A stretch of 64,000 nt of DNA from BOKV01 sp041739465 (GCA_041739465.1 JBGSNX010000039.1:1-64000); one strand, 5' to 3'; numbered from the stretch's first letter, positions 24,641-33,787 are shown. The notes: generated by a model not told the origin, from the letters alone. Numbers and translations: made by a program.

Positions 24641-24781
24641 GGACAGGATCTTGCCTTTGGCATGAGAAGGCGGATAGCCAGCCTTGAAGCGAAAATCCGG
24701 GACCCCTCTTTCTGTCTCGAAAATCGCGAGAACAATCCGCAGGCCAAAGACCAAGTGTTCCGATGGAAGCAGGGAGTTTGA
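24641..24781 (+). pseudogene. decayed duplicate of the C-terminus of the next gene
   Basis: The frame ends GMRRRIASLEAKIRDPSF, then CLENRENNPQAKDQVFRWKQGV and a TGA. It matches the C-terminus of the secreted protein downstream (ELAASLEATIEYATFRLE, then NRENNPEVKDELFQ). At DNA level 17 bases (24676-24692) and 21 bases (24719-24739) are identical to 26101-26117 and 26144-26164, with the same spacing. The upstream part of the gene is missing and no start is supported, so it is a truncated paralogue. Confidence 0.65.
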
Positions 24782-24946
24782 ACTCTTGCACCCGGATGCA
24801 GCTGATACGTCCTTCCCCATTCTTGGTGAATCCTGCGCTGTCTCAAATTGGACATCTGTTGACCTGCATCAAAACACCCCGGACCCATCCCACTAAACTT
24901 TGGGGAAACCAATGGCAGTTGCCATCGTTCGCCGGGAGGTCAAACC

Positions 24947-26191
24947 ATGTCACATCGCTTTTCCAAGCTTTCGAAATTCTCGCTTTCGCTTTGCCTTTCA
25001 TGCTCGCTTATGGCAGCGGTTCTGCCATCCCATGCCGCAACGATTGATCTGGGCGGAATAAGGCTGCGGCTTCCCCATGTCACTTTGCGTCGATCCGACC
25101 GCACACCGACTTACCGGGAAAATGTCGCCACCACGCACCCCCGTTGGTATGTCGCTGTACAGGAAGGCCGCCGGTTCGCAACAAATGACCAGGGCTTCTG
25201 GATCGGGTATGATGAGCGCGGCGAAATGGTCATGCAGTTCGAGCTCGCTCTGCCATCCACAGCGGCTGTCAATTCGCCTATCTCTGTGCAGTTTGACGTG
25301 AATGGCCGGTTCTACGACACCATTCAGGGCGTTCTGGCTTCCGATCGCATTGCGGTCGTGCACAGCAACGACGCAGAGCGGGTGCTGGGAAGGTTGATGA
25401 GCGGATCGCGGGTGTTGATCAATGTCGCTGGCAACCGTATCGAGACGCATTTGCGAGGGTCTTCCGACGCCATCGAAAACGTGCGGCGGGACGCTGTCCT
25501 GCAAAGACGTGCGTTCGCCGAAGGGCGGGTAAAGGTCGATGAAAAGCCGGAAGATCAATCTGCGATCGCATTCTTCCTGCCGGGGGTAAAGGCACCTGGA
25601 AAGGTCGAAGTTCGCTTTGATATCGTCGAGGACAAAGGGCTGGTTTTCTACCTGAATTTCTCAGCCATCGAAGGACACGGCGATCCGGCCTACTCAATGC
25701 CCCTGTTTCTGAGTGAGGCAAAACGCACGGTCGCGATGATTGGCAAGGCGGCGGACTGGACTGAAGTTGCCAAGACCAACCGCGTTGGACTTTTTTCAAA
25801 GCGGATCGGCTTTGTCGACGACATCAATGGTGGTCCCGTTCCTGAGCCTGATGATGGCAGCGAAGAGTCTGCCGCCACCGAACCGAAGAAGAGCACTGAA
25901 ATACCCTCCGGTTCGCAAGGCCAACTGGCCTTGTCAGCGCAGGAAACGGCCCAGCCGGTTTCCAAGACACCGCCGCAGGACTTGAAGGCGGTGAATTTCA
26001 ATTCCTATGAAGACGGCACGACATCGGTTCAGGTCGAACATTCCGTCCGCGGCTTCTCTCGCCGTTTCAATCTTGATCTGGGCGAAGCGCAGGAACTTGC
26101 AGCCAGCCTTGAAGCGACCATCGAATACGCCACTTTCCGCCTGGAAAATCGCGAGAACAATCCGGAGGTGAAAGACGAGTTGTTCCAATAG
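24947..26191 (+). CDS. unknown secreted protein
   Basis: 414-aa protein with a clear signal peptide (SLSLCLSCSLMAAVLPSHA, cleavage before ATIDLGG). The mature part is beta-rich to about residue 285 (WYVAVQEGRRF, VQFDVNGRFYDTIQG, VRFDIVEDKGLVFYLNFS). A Ser/Pro/Gln-rich linker follows (about 295-345), then a short charged C-terminal domain that is also found as a decayed copy 1.4 kb upstream. I do not recognise the family. GGGAGG before the ATG is a strong ribosome site. It stands alone, convergent with the DhaK-DhaL gene. Confidence 0.75.
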   Translation: MSHRFSKLSKFSLSLCLSCSLMAAVLPSHAATIDLGGIRLRLPHVTLRRSDRTPTYRENVATTHPRWYVAVQEGRRFATNDQGFWIGYDERGEMVMQFELALPSTAAVNSPISVQFDVNGRFYDTIQGVLASDRIAVVHSNDAERVLGRLMSGSRVLINVAGNRIETHLRGSSDAIENVRRDAVLQRRAFAEGRVKVDEKPEDQSAIAFFLPGVKAPGKVEVRFDIVEDKGLVFYLNFSAIEGHGDPAYSMPLFLSEAKRTVAMIGKAADWTEVAKTNRVGLFSKRIGFVDDINGGPVPEPDDGSEESAATEPKKSTEIPSGSQGQLALSAQETAQPVSKTPPQDLKAVNFNSYEDGTTSVQVEHSVRGFSRRFNLDLGEAQELAASLEATIEYATFRLENRENNPEVKDELFQ

Positions 26192-26235
26192 AATCGCGGG
26201 TTTGAATTTCTGCCCACGGGGAGCGAACGTTTAAC

Positions 26236-27855
26236 TCAACTCGCCAGGTGTTCAAACAGCAGTGCCACAGCTTCCGCGCCGGGGTCGTTGTGGCCTGCAA
26301 GTTTTTCCTGCGAGATGTAGCTGGCGCGGCCAGCCTTGGCCCTTGTGATCGTGGCGGTGTGGTTTGCGCCCTTTCTTGCAGCTTGCGCAGCTGCAGCCAA
26401 TCCGCCGGACAAGGCTTCAAGCGCCGGGGCCAGCGCATCGATCATGGTGCGGTCGCCCGGCTTTGCGCCACCCACCTGCTGAATGCGCTCAAGGCCTGCC
26501 TGAAGCGAACCGGCAACACCCAGCCCCGAAGCAGATGCATCGCCCGCGGCGGTGAAAAAGATCGCCAGCAAGACACCGGACGAGCCGCCCATGGTCTGGC
26601 TCAGTTCAAGACCGATAGCCCGGAAGAGCTGGGTTAGGTCTGCCAATGGCAGCCGGTCAAGCGCGGCGAGTAGTGCCTTGGCCGCAACTGCCAAGGTGCT
26701 GCCGGTGTCGCCATCGCCTGATTTTGCATCCAGCGCATTCAACCGAGTTTCGGCTTCTATCATCACCTTGCAGCAGCGTTCGACAAAGGCGCGCATTTTC
26801 TCGTTGCTGGACGGCATGGGCTGGATCGGCGTCAGCCCGTCGGGCAGCGCCACAAGGGAAATTTCTGCCAGCGGCAGACACCCTGGCCATGCCCAAGGCG
26901 CAACCGGTGCCATCATCGCCTTTTCATCGGCGCTGTTGAGCGGCAGCATGGAAATGGAGAAACCCTGCATGTCCAGCGAAGTCATCATTGGTGCCGGACC
27001 AACCATCCAGTGGACTTGCGCGCCAATGCGCGAGCGCATCAACTCTTCGGCAAGCACTGCCATTTCCAGTGGCGTTGCGCCGCCAAGGTTGTTCAGCAGG
27101 GCGACATGCGGCTTGTTGCCGACATGCGGGTAAAGCCGGTCAACGACCCGCTCCATCGCATCGCGGGCTGTGGAGAAATTGACCTGTTCAATGCCCGCTT
27201 CACCGTGAATGCCAAGTCCCAGTTCGGCCAGACCCGGTTTTATCCGGTCTTCCTTTGGCGAACCGGGAACGGTGCAGGTATCGAGCGACATGCCGATGGA
27301 AAATACGCCCTTGATGACCCGCTCTGCGGCTTTTGTCACGGCGTCCAGGTCCTCGCCCTGCTCGGCAAGCGCACCTGCAATCTTGTGTACGAAAAGCGTG
27401 CCGGCAACACCGCGCGCCTGTGGCAAATCGGGTAGGGCAATGTCATCGTCGACGATGACCATATTGACCTTGAGGCCCTGCGCGCGGGCGCGTTCGGCAG
27501 CAAGGCCGAAATTGAGCCGGTCGCCGGTATAGTTCTTGACGATCAACAGGCACCCTGCCTTGCCTGTCACGGCAAGAATGCCTGCCAAGACAGCATCCAT
27601 GGATGGGGAAGCGAAGACTTCACCGCACACAGCCGCAGTCAGCATCCCCTTGCCGACAAATCCGGCGTGGCTGGGTTCGTGCCCGGAACCACCGCCAGAC
27701 ACCAGGGCGACCTTTGAGCGATCCCAGTCAGAACGAACAACTACCTTGATGTGCGGGTAGCCATCAAGCCTTGCCAGCCGCCCGCCTGATGTGCGCAGCG
27801 TGCCGTCAATCGCCTCGGTGACAAGCGTTTCGCGTGAATTGATGAATTGCTTCAT
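26236..27855 (-). CDS. dihydroxyacetone kinase-family kinase (DhaK-DhaL fusion)
   Basis: ATP-dependent kinase with a DhaK substrate domain (about 1-330) and a DhaL nucleotide domain (about 350-539) in one chain. The DhaK domain has GGGSGHEPSHAGFVGKGML and GLGIHGEAGIEQ, whose His forms the hemiaminal link to the ketose. The DhaL domain has LNALDAKSGDGDTGST with the Mg-binding aspartates, then QTMGGSSGVL. ATG 27855 has GAGGA upstream. It is the last gene of the LacI-led operon. Relatives phosphorylate dihydroxyacetone, erythrulose or apulose; the operon's isomerase and dehydrogenase make a four- or five-carbon ketose plausible, but dihydroxyacetone cannot be excluded. Confidence 0.9.
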   Translation of the reverse strand: MKQFINSRETLVTEAIDGTLRTSGGRLARLDGYPHIKVVVRSDWDRSKVALVSGGGSGHEPSHAGFVGKGMLTAAVCGEVFASPSMDAVLAGILAVTGKAGCLLIVKNYTGDRLNFGLAAERARAQGLKVNMVIVDDDIALPDLPQARGVAGTLFVHKIAGALAEQGEDLDAVTKAAERVIKGVFSIGMSLDTCTVPGSPKEDRIKPGLAELGLGIHGEAGIEQVNFSTARDAMERVVDRLYPHVGNKPHVALLNNLGGATPLEMAVLAEELMRSRIGAQVHWMVGPAPMMTSLDMQGFSISMLPLNSADEKAMMAPVAPWAWPGCLPLAEISLVALPDGLTPIQPMPSSNEKMRAFVERCCKVMIEAETRLNALDAKSGDGDTGSTLAVAAKALLAALDRLPLADLTQLFRAIGLELSQTMGGSSGVLLAIFFTAAGDASASGLGVAGSLQAGLERIQQVGGAKPGDRTMIDALAPALEALSGGLAAAAQAARKGANHTATITRAKAGRASYISQEKLAGHNDPGAEAVALLFEHLAS

Positions 27856-27895
27856 GGCAGTTTTCCTCAGCAAATGCAGTCAGTCTGGGTTTTGC

Positions 27896-28915
27896 TCATG
27901 CCGTGGCAATCCTGTTGCCGACAGCGTCAAAATACAAAGGTTGGTGCAACTCGATCCGCACCGCATCGCCGGACTTGAAAATGTCGTTCGGTTCGCCCAG
28001 CGAAACGACCTTGCGACCCGAGCAGTCGAGGTGAATGTGATTTTGATCTCCCAGATGTTCGATCCAGTCGATCTTTGCATTTCCGTTTGCGCCATTTGCC
28101 GAAGATATTTTCAAGTGCTCGGTTCGCGCGCCGACAATTGCAGCGCCCGTAGGCGTCGACTGCGATGGCAAAAGGCCGACCGGCAACAGATTGATTTGCG
28201 GGCTGCCGAGCCTTGCAGCAACGTGCAGATTGGCCGGCTGTTCGTAGATCTCACGTGGACTGCCGATCTGCACCAGTTCGCCCTGCGAAAGAATGCCGAT
28301 GCGGTCTGCCATGGTCATTGCTTCGACCTGATCGTGAGTGACATAGAGGATCGTCGCACCGATTTCATTCTGGATGCGTTTGAGTTCGAGGCGCAGGTTC
28401 GCACGCAACTTGGCATCCAGCGACGAAAGCGGTTCGTCCATCAGGAAGATCGAAGGTTGGCGCACCAGCGCACGGCCAATTGCAACGCGCTGCATTTCCC
28501 CACCGGAAAGTTTGGTCGAACGGTTTTCAAGCTTGTGGTCGATGCGAACCATCCGGGCCACTTCGCGCACTCGCGCATCGACCTCAGCCGCATCCATCCG
28601 GCGCTGGGGCGAGCGGAGCGGAAAGGCGAGGTTTTCGTAAACTGACAGGTGCGGGTACAGTGAATATTGCTGAAAGACGAAGGCAACATCGCGAGCTGCC
28701 GGTGCCAGCGAATTCACTTTCTCGCCGTTGATGGTGATCTCGCCCTCTTCGGCTGTTTCAAGACCGGCAATTAGCCGCAAGGTCGTGGTTTTTCCAGCAC
28801 CGGTTGGCCCAAGCAGAACGACGAACTCGCCGTCCTTTATGTCGAGGTCAAGTCCACGCACTGCCTTTGCTGCACCAAAGGATTTTGAGACACCGCGCAA
28901 CGAGATGTCAGCCAT
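27896..28915 (-). CDS. carbohydrate ABC transporter ATP-binding protein 1
   Basis: MalK/UgpC-type ATPase, 339 aa. Walker A GPTGAGKTTTLR, Q-loop AFVFQQYSLYP, signature LSGGEMQRVAIGRA, Walker B SIFLMDEPLSSLD and switch His in YVTHDQ are complete. A C-terminal regulatory OB-like domain follows. It overlaps the second ATPase gene by 8 bp. Two different ATPases in one importer are also seen in rhizobial glycerol transporters, so they probably form a heterodimer. It delivers energy for the two permeases upstream in the operon. Confidence 0.92.
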   Translation of the reverse strand: MADISLRGVSKSFGAAKAVRGLDLDIKDGEFVVLLGPTGAGKTTTLRLIAGLETAEEGEITINGEKVNSLAPAARDVAFVFQQYSLYPHLSVYENLAFPLRSPQRRMDAAEVDARVREVARMVRIDHKLENRSTKLSGGEMQRVAIGRALVRQPSIFLMDEPLSSLDAKLRANLRLELKRIQNEIGATILYVTHDQVEAMTMADRIGILSQGELVQIGSPREIYEQPANLHVAARLGSPQINLLPVGLLPSQSTPTGAAIVGARTEHLKISSANGANGNAKIDWIEHLGDQNHIHLDCSGRKVVSLGEPNDIFKSGDAVRIELHQPLYFDAVGNRIATA

Positions 28916-30005
28916 GATTGCCTCCCGTCATCAGATCGGTGCGGATTGCACGACCTGATTGCTCGGAAAAGAGCGACAGCTTGGGCGTATCAAGGGCCAA
29001 GCCCACAGGTTCGCCGACTGCCAGTTTGCGGTTTGCCGAAGTGCGCGCCTTTATGATGCCCCCGGGCATTTCAATGGCAACGATCTGCGTTGTTCCAAGG
29101 TACTCGCTTTCATAGACTGCGCCGCGCAGCTTGGAATTGTCGTCGAAACGAATGTGTTCCGGGCGCACCCCGAGCACGAGGCCCGTTGGCGCAATCTCCT
29201 CATGGACTTTGGGTATTCCAACCTGTGCGCCATTGACCGTGATCGTGTCTGCACCCTTTTTCAGACCGGCCTCGAAGCGGATGAAATTCATCGGCGGTGA
29301 GCCGATGAAATCGGCAACATAAATGCTGGCCGGACGGGCGTAGATTTCCTGCGGGCTGGCAAACTGTTCGATGGAGCCGTGGTTCATGACAGCGATCTTG
29401 TCGGCCATGGCCATCGCCTCATGCTGGTCATGGGTAACATAGACCGTCGTTGCCCCGATGCGGTTGTGCAACTCGCGCAATTCACGGATCATCACTTCGC
29501 GAAACTCTGCATCAAGTGTTCCGAGCGGTTCGTCCATCAGGAAACATTTTGGTCGCCTGACGATTGCCCGCCCGAGCGCAACGCGCTGACGGTCGCCACC
29601 GGCAAGGCCGGACACCGGCTTGTCCAGGACGTGGTCGATCTGCAAGAGCCTCGCGGTCTCTTCCACCCTGCTTTTGATTTCCGCAGAAGGCACACCTTGC
29701 GCCAACAGCGGGAAGCCGATGTTGCGGCGAACGTTCATGTGCGGATAGAGCGCAAACAGCTGGAAGACGAAGGCGATATCCCTGTCGCGGGCGCGCCTGA
29801 AAGTGACGTCTTCGCCGCCAAGCAGAATGCGTCCATCGGTCGGAAGTTCCAGACCAGCAATCATTCGAAGGGTGGTGGTCTTGCCACAGCCCGATGGTCC
29901 CAGCAGGGCGAGAAATTCTCCGTCCGCAACTGTGAAGGACGACTCCTTTACTGCGACGAAATCGCCGAAAGCTTTTTTCAGTTTTTCAACCCGGATCTCA
30001 GCCAA
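28908..30005 (-). CDS. carbohydrate ABC transporter ATP-binding protein 2
   Basis: Second MalK/UgpC-type ATPase (365 aa from the TTG at 30005, which has GGAG 7 bases upstream; an ATG at 30032 lies inside the preceding gene). Walker A GPSGCGKTTTLR, Walker B CFLMDEPLGTLD and YVTHDQ are normal. The ABC signature is atypical: LAGGDRQRVALGRA instead of LSGGQ. In a heterodimer this could leave one ATP site weaker, as in other paired ATPases. The C-terminal domain is longer than in its partner. It follows the small membrane protein by 4 bp. Confidence 0.9.
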   Translation of the reverse strand: MAEIRVEKLKKAFGDFVAVKESSFTVADGEFLALLGPSGCGKTTTLRMIAGLELPTDGRILLGGEDVTFRRARDRDIAFVFQLFALYPHMNVRRNIGFPLLAQGVPSAEIKSRVEETARLLQIDHVLDKPVSGLAGGDRQRVALGRAIVRRPKCFLMDEPLGTLDAEFREVMIRELRELHNRIGATTVYVTHDQHEAMAMADKIAVMNHGSIEQFASPQEIYARPASIYVADFIGSPPMNFIRFEAGLKKGADTITVNGAQVGIPKVHEEIAPTGLVLGVRPEHIRFDDNSKLRGAVYESEYLGTTQIVAIEMPGGIIKARTSANRKLAVGEPVGLALDTPKLSLFSEQSGRAIRTDLMTGGNHG

Positions 30006-30009
30006 TGCC

Positions 30010-30330
30010 CTACTCCGGAAATTTCGAAACAAAGATAAACATGATCGTGCCTGCCAGCATGGTCAGGAAAGACCAGGTGTAAAGTGTCAGCGCAAACGAC
30101 TGGAACATCATCAGGAAGCCCGCGGCGATCAGCAGCGTGGCGATGTATTCCATCGGCGCGCGGCGAAGGAAGAATGGCCGCTTGCGAACCGGAGCCACTG
30201 CGGTGCGTGTCGCCGAATGCAGCGTGTATTTCTCAATCAGCCGTTCGCCGGCCTCGATATCTGCCTGCGTGACCGTTGAAGTCCCGGCCGTGGATGCATT
30301 CTTGCCTGTTGTCTTGACGGGCTCGTTCAT
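30010..30330 (-). CDS. small two-span membrane protein of the ABC operon
   Basis: 106-aa protein: a polar N-terminus rich in Thr/Ser, an Arg-rich patch (RKRPFFLRRAP), then two hydrophobic segments (IATLLIAAGFLMMFQSF and WSFLTMLAGTIMFIFV). Its ATG overlaps the permease stop (ATGA) and it lies between permease and ATPase, so it is part of the importer operon. It is in the position of GlpU/DUF2160 in glycerol importers but does not resemble that family. A longer frame through the permease gene on another phase is a shadow. The role is unknown, possibly an accessory subunit. Confidence 0.8.
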   Translation of the reverse strand: MNEPVKTTGKNASTAGTSTVTQADIEAGERLIEKYTLHSATRTAVAPVRKRPFFLRRAPMEYIATLLIAAGFLMMFQSFALTLYTWSFLTMLAGTIMFIFVSKFPE

Positions 30331-31280
30331 TTGCGCACCGCCCCGAAGGTGATCCCGCGCAGCAGGTGCTTGCGCAAAAGCACTGTGAAGACAAGAATCG
30401 GCACCAGAAAGATGGTCGTGCCCGCCCCGACCGCGGGCCAGTCGAGACCGCCCTCGCCGATAATCGTGGGAATGAAAGGCGGCGCAGTCTGCGCCGTGCC
30501 GGAGGTCAGCAGCGCCGCAAACGCATACTCGTTCCATGCGAAGATCAGGCAGAAAATCGACGTTGCGGCGATGCCGGTCGTCGCCTGTGGCAACACAACC
30601 TTCACGAACGCCTGCAATCGCGTGTAACCATCGATCAGCGCCGCTTCCTCGTATTCGCGCGGTATTTCGTCGATGAAGCCCTTCATCAGCCACACCGCCA
30701 GCGAAACATTCACCGAGGTGTATAGCAGGATCATGCCGAGTGCCGTGTCGGATAGCCCGATCTCGCGGTACATCAAGTAGATCGGGATGGCGACTGCGAT
30801 CGGAGGCATCATCCGTGTCGAGAGGATGAAGAACAGCAGATCGTCTGCCAGCGGCACGCGGAAGCGCGAGAAGCCGTATGCCGACAGCGTACCGAGAAAT
30901 ACCGCAAGAAAGGTCGAGCCAAAAGCAATGATAAGCGAGTTGACGAAGCGCGGCATGAAATTTGACGGCCCCGCGATGACCATGTTGCGCTTGCGCGTGA
31001 CCTCGTCGCAGAACGTCGTCGACGGCGGCAGCGCTTCGATGTACTCGGGTGTCTGCCGCGTGCGCGTGGTGAAGAGGTTGCAATAGCCCTCTGTCGATGG
31101 CGTGAACACCAGCTTTGGCGGATAGGCGATCGAGTCCGGCGGCGTCTTGAAGCTGGTCATGAAAATCCACGCCAGCGGAATCATCGTCACCACGGCATAG
31201 AAGATGACGATGGCGCCCGCGATGCGCTTCGATGCTGGTGTCGGCTCTACAACCGAGTGTGCGGAATTCTTGGCGCTCAT
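30327..31280 (-). CDS. carbohydrate ABC transporter permease (MalG type)
   Basis: 317-aa inner-membrane permease with six spans and the EAA loop EYEEAALIDGYTRLQAFVKVVLPQA, which contacts the ATPase. The N-terminal region carries a periplasmic stretch of about 60 residues before the second span. It overlaps its partner permease (ATGA at 31277-31280) and the small membrane protein downstream. It forms the channel with the upstream permease for the sugar or polyol bound by the periplasmic protein. Confidence 0.92.
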   Translation of the reverse strand: MSAKNSAHSVVEPTPASKRIAGAIVIFYAVVTMIPLAWIFMTSFKTPPDSIAYPPKLVFTPSTEGYCNLFTTRTRQTPEYIEALPPSTTFCDEVTRKRNMVIAGPSNFMPRFVNSLIIAFGSTFLAVFLGTLSAYGFSRFRVPLADDLLFFILSTRMMPPIAVAIPIYLMYREIGLSDTALGMILLYTSVNVSLAVWLMKGFIDEIPREYEEAALIDGYTRLQAFVKVVLPQATTGIAATSIFCLIFAWNEYAFAALLTSGTAQTAPPFIPTIIGEGGLDWPAVGAGTTIFLVPILVFTVLLRKHLLRGITFGAVRK

Positions 31281-32239
31281 CGGCTTTTCACCTGGTTGAG
31301 TGCCTTGACGTAGATGTTGGCAAGGCCAAAAACCGCTACAAAGAGGATGATGGCGAAGGCGGAGGAAGGGCCCGTGCGCCAGCTCTCGAAAGCCTCGCGC
31401 TTGAGCGTGATCGAGGCGACTTCGGTGGTCGAACCCGGCCCGCCGCCGGTAAGCAGGTTCACCATGTCGAACATCTTGAAGTTCTCAATGCCGCGAAACA
31501 GTACCGCCAGCATGATGAACGGCAGCGCCATGGGCACGGTAATCGACCAGAACTGCCGCCATGGCGAGGCGCGGTCCACCTCGGCCGCCTCGTAAATGTA
31601 TTCGGGAATGGAGCGCAGCCCCGCAAGGCAGATCAACATCACGTAAGGCGTCCACATCCATGTATCGACGATGACGATCGCCCAGGGCGCGAGCTTGATG
31701 TTGCTCAGCATCTCGATATCCGTCGGCGGAATGCCCGACAGGTACGAAACCGCATAGGCGAAAAGTCCGATCTGCGGCTCGTAGAGGAAGCGCCAGAAAT
31801 TGCCGACCACGGCCGGCGAAAGCATCATCGGAACGAGAATCACCGTTGTCCAGAATGCGTGGCCACGGAACTTGCGGTCGATCAGGTAGGCGAGCGAGAA
31901 GCCGATAACCATTTGAAACAGAATTGTCCAGAACACGAAGGTCGCCGTGGTTTGCATGGCGATCCACGTGTCGGTGTCGGTGAGCAGTCGCACGTAGTTG
32001 CGCAAGCCCACGCCCTCGATCTCGGCATTTGGACGGTTGGCGCGGAAGTTGGTGAAGGACAGATAAACCGTCCAGATCAGCGGGAAGATGTTGAGCGCCA
32101 GGAGCAGGATCATCGTTGGAGCGATGAACAACCATGTAATGGCCCGGTCCGACAGGCCCCTCGCACCGCCGGCAAGTCCTGACGGGGAAAGTCTCTCCGT
32201 GGCAGGCTTTGCCTCCATTTTTGAAATGGTCTTGCTCAT
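31277..32239 (-). CDS. carbohydrate ABC transporter permease (MalF type)
   Basis: Six-span permease with the EAA motif YIYEAAEVDRASPWRQFWSITVPMA. The ATG at 32239 (MSKTISKMEAK) has AAGG about 9 bases upstream; a start at 32260 would add seven residues. It lies about 110 bp after the binding-protein gene, with a hairpin in the gap that may lower expression of the membrane parts relative to the binding protein. Its partner is the following permease. Confidence 0.9.
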   Translation of the reverse strand: MSKTISKMEAKPATERLSPSGLAGGARGLSDRAITWLFIAPTMILLLALNIFPLIWTVYLSFTNFRANRPNAEIEGVGLRNYVRLLTDTDTWIAMQTTATFVFWTILFQMVIGFSLAYLIDRKFRGHAFWTTVILVPMMLSPAVVGNFWRFLYEPQIGLFAYAVSYLSGIPPTDIEMLSNIKLAPWAIVIVDTWMWTPYVMLICLAGLRSIPEYIYEAAEVDRASPWRQFWSITVPMALPFIMLAVLFRGIENFKMFDMVNLLTGGGPGSTTEVASITLKREAFESWRTGPSSAFAIILFVAVFGLANIYVKALNQVKSR

Positions 32240-32316
32240 CCGTGAATACCTTGCAGGCATACCATGCGTCGCCTGTTGCGGGCTCGCATCGCGCTTGATC
32301 GAAAAATTAACTTACT

Positions 32317-32356
32317 GAAAAAAGGGCCGCCCCGCTCGCATAAAGCGGAGCGGCCC
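32317..32356 (-). terminator. hairpin between binding-protein and permease genes
   Basis: GC-rich inverted repeat (GGGCCGCCCCGCTC at 32323 onward with AGCGGAGCGGCCC), then a run of T on the minus strand. It follows the binding-protein stop. It can act as a partial terminator or 3' stabiliser so that the binding protein is made in excess. Confidence 0.6.
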
Positions 32357-32369
32357 GGGGAGGATGGTA

Positions 32370-33695
32370 TTACAGCTTGCCTTCGTCCTCGAACACTTCC
32401 GTCCAATCCTTGACGAGAAGGTCAAGCGCTTCCTTTGCCGTGCCGTTGCCGGCGACGACATAGTCATGGAAGCGCTTCTGGCTGGCCTGCAGCAGCGAGG
32501 CATAGGCCGGCTCTGCCCAGAAGTCCTTCACGATCGCCATGGAGTCGAGGAAGGTCTGCGCGTAGGGCTGCGTTGCCGGGAAACCCGGATCCTCGACGAC
32601 CGCCTTCAGGCACGAAAACCCGCCGAGCGACCACCACTTCTTCTGGACTTCAGGATCTGCGAACCACTTGATGTATTGCAGCGCCTGGTCCTGTTTTTTG
32701 GAGTAGGAGACGACCGAGATGCCCTGCCCGCCCAACTGCGCGAACTTCTCGCCACCGGGGCCTGCCGGATTGGCGAAGTAACCGATCTTGTCGCCGCCAA
32801 CTGCCTCGTCCTTCTGCAGGCCCGGCCATGTGAACGCGAAGTTCATGTGCATCGCGGTCTGGCCGGATTTGAATGCGTCGACACCTTCGCCCATGTAGCT
32901 GTTGGCCGCGCCTGGAGGCGTGCAGCAATCATAGAGCGACTTGTAGAACTCAAGGCCGGCAACCGCACCCGCCGAATTGACGAAGCCTTCCATTTCGTAG
33001 GGCTTTGCCGGATTTTCGTACTTGAAGCCGAAGCTGTAGAGCACGTCCATGGTGCCCATGGTGACGCCCTCCGAGCCACGCTCGGTATAAATCGATGCGC
33101 CATATACCTTCTTGCCGTCGATTTCGCGGTTCTGGAAGAATTCCGCGATCTGCTTGAGCTGCTCGAATGTGGTCGGGGCGGCAAGCTCCCAGCCATACTT
33201 GGTCTTGAACTCTTCCTTGAGTTCTGGCTTCTCGAACCAGTCCTTGCGGTACGTCCAGCCGACGACATCGCCCATGGCCGGCAGCGCCCAGTAGTTCGGC
33301 GTGCCCTTCGGCCATTCCGAATAACCTGTGACGGTCGCCGCAACGAAGTCATCCATCTTGATGCCTTCCTTGTCGAAGAAGTCGTTGAGCTTGACATAAT
33401 GGCCATTCTCGGCCGAACCGCCGATCCACTGGGAATCGCCGATGATCAGATCGCAAAGCTGTCCCTTTGAGTTCAGCTCGTTCAGGAACCGGTCCGCGTA
33501 ATTGGTCCACGGAACGAATTCAAACTTCATCTTGATGCCGGACTTGGCTTCGAAATCCTTCGAGAGCTCAACAAGCGCGTTTGCTGGGTCCCATGCGGCC
33601 CAGCACAATGTCAGTTCCTCGGCCTTCGCTGTATTTGCCATCATTGCAGTGGCGGACGCCAAAGCGGACGCAACAAGCAGACTTGCTATTTTCAT
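32370..33695 (-). CDS. ABC transporter sugar-binding protein
   Basis: 441-aa periplasmic binding protein with a signal peptide (MKIASLLVASALASATAMMANTAKA). The mature fold is of the maltose-binding (cluster B/D) type: LIIGDSQWIGGSAENGHYVKLNDFF, YWALPAMGDVVGWTYRKDWFE, GVDAFKSGQTAMHMNF, and a C-terminal KRFHDYV segment. It is the first transport gene after the two catabolic genes and is preceded by an 18-bp near-perfect palindrome, so it probably has its own promoter under LacI control. The ligand is not predictable. Confidence 0.92.
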   Translation of the reverse strand: MKIASLLVASALASATAMMANTAKAEELTLCWAAWDPANALVELSKDFEAKSGIKMKFEFVPWTNYADRFLNELNSKGQLCDLIIGDSQWIGGSAENGHYVKLNDFFDKEGIKMDDFVAATVTGYSEWPKGTPNYWALPAMGDVVGWTYRKDWFEKPELKEEFKTKYGWELAAPTTFEQLKQIAEFFQNREIDGKKVYGASIYTERGSEGVTMGTMDVLYSFGFKYENPAKPYEMEGFVNSAGAVAGLEFYKSLYDCCTPPGAANSYMGEGVDAFKSGQTAMHMNFAFTWPGLQKDEAVGGDKIGYFANPAGPGGEKFAQLGGQGISVVSYSKKQDQALQYIKWFADPEVQKKWWSLGGFSCLKAVVEDPGFPATQPYAQTFLDSMAIVKDFWAEPAYASLLQASQKRFHDYVVAGNGTAKEALDLLVKDWTEVFEDEGKL

Positions 33696-33769
33696 CGGTC
33701 ACTCCTCCCGTTCAACAAGCCACTGCACTGCGGATTCCTCCTCGCCTGCACTGGCATGACAAATCCTAT

Positions 33770-33787
33770 TTGAGGTACGTGCCTCAA
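33770..33787. promoter_or_regulatory. LacI-type operator candidate
   Basis: TTGAGGTACGTGCCTCAA is an 18-bp palindrome with 16 paired positions, 75 bp upstream of the binding-protein start. The half-site TTGAGGCACGT recurs just upstream of the lacI-family gene at 37231. This points to the operon's own LacI regulator. Confidence 0.65.

Noticed and set aside
30331..31170. N-terminal extension of the small membrane protein by about 280 codons
   Set aside because: It runs through the permease gene in another phase and is His/Arg-rich; the coupled ATG at 30330 is the real start.
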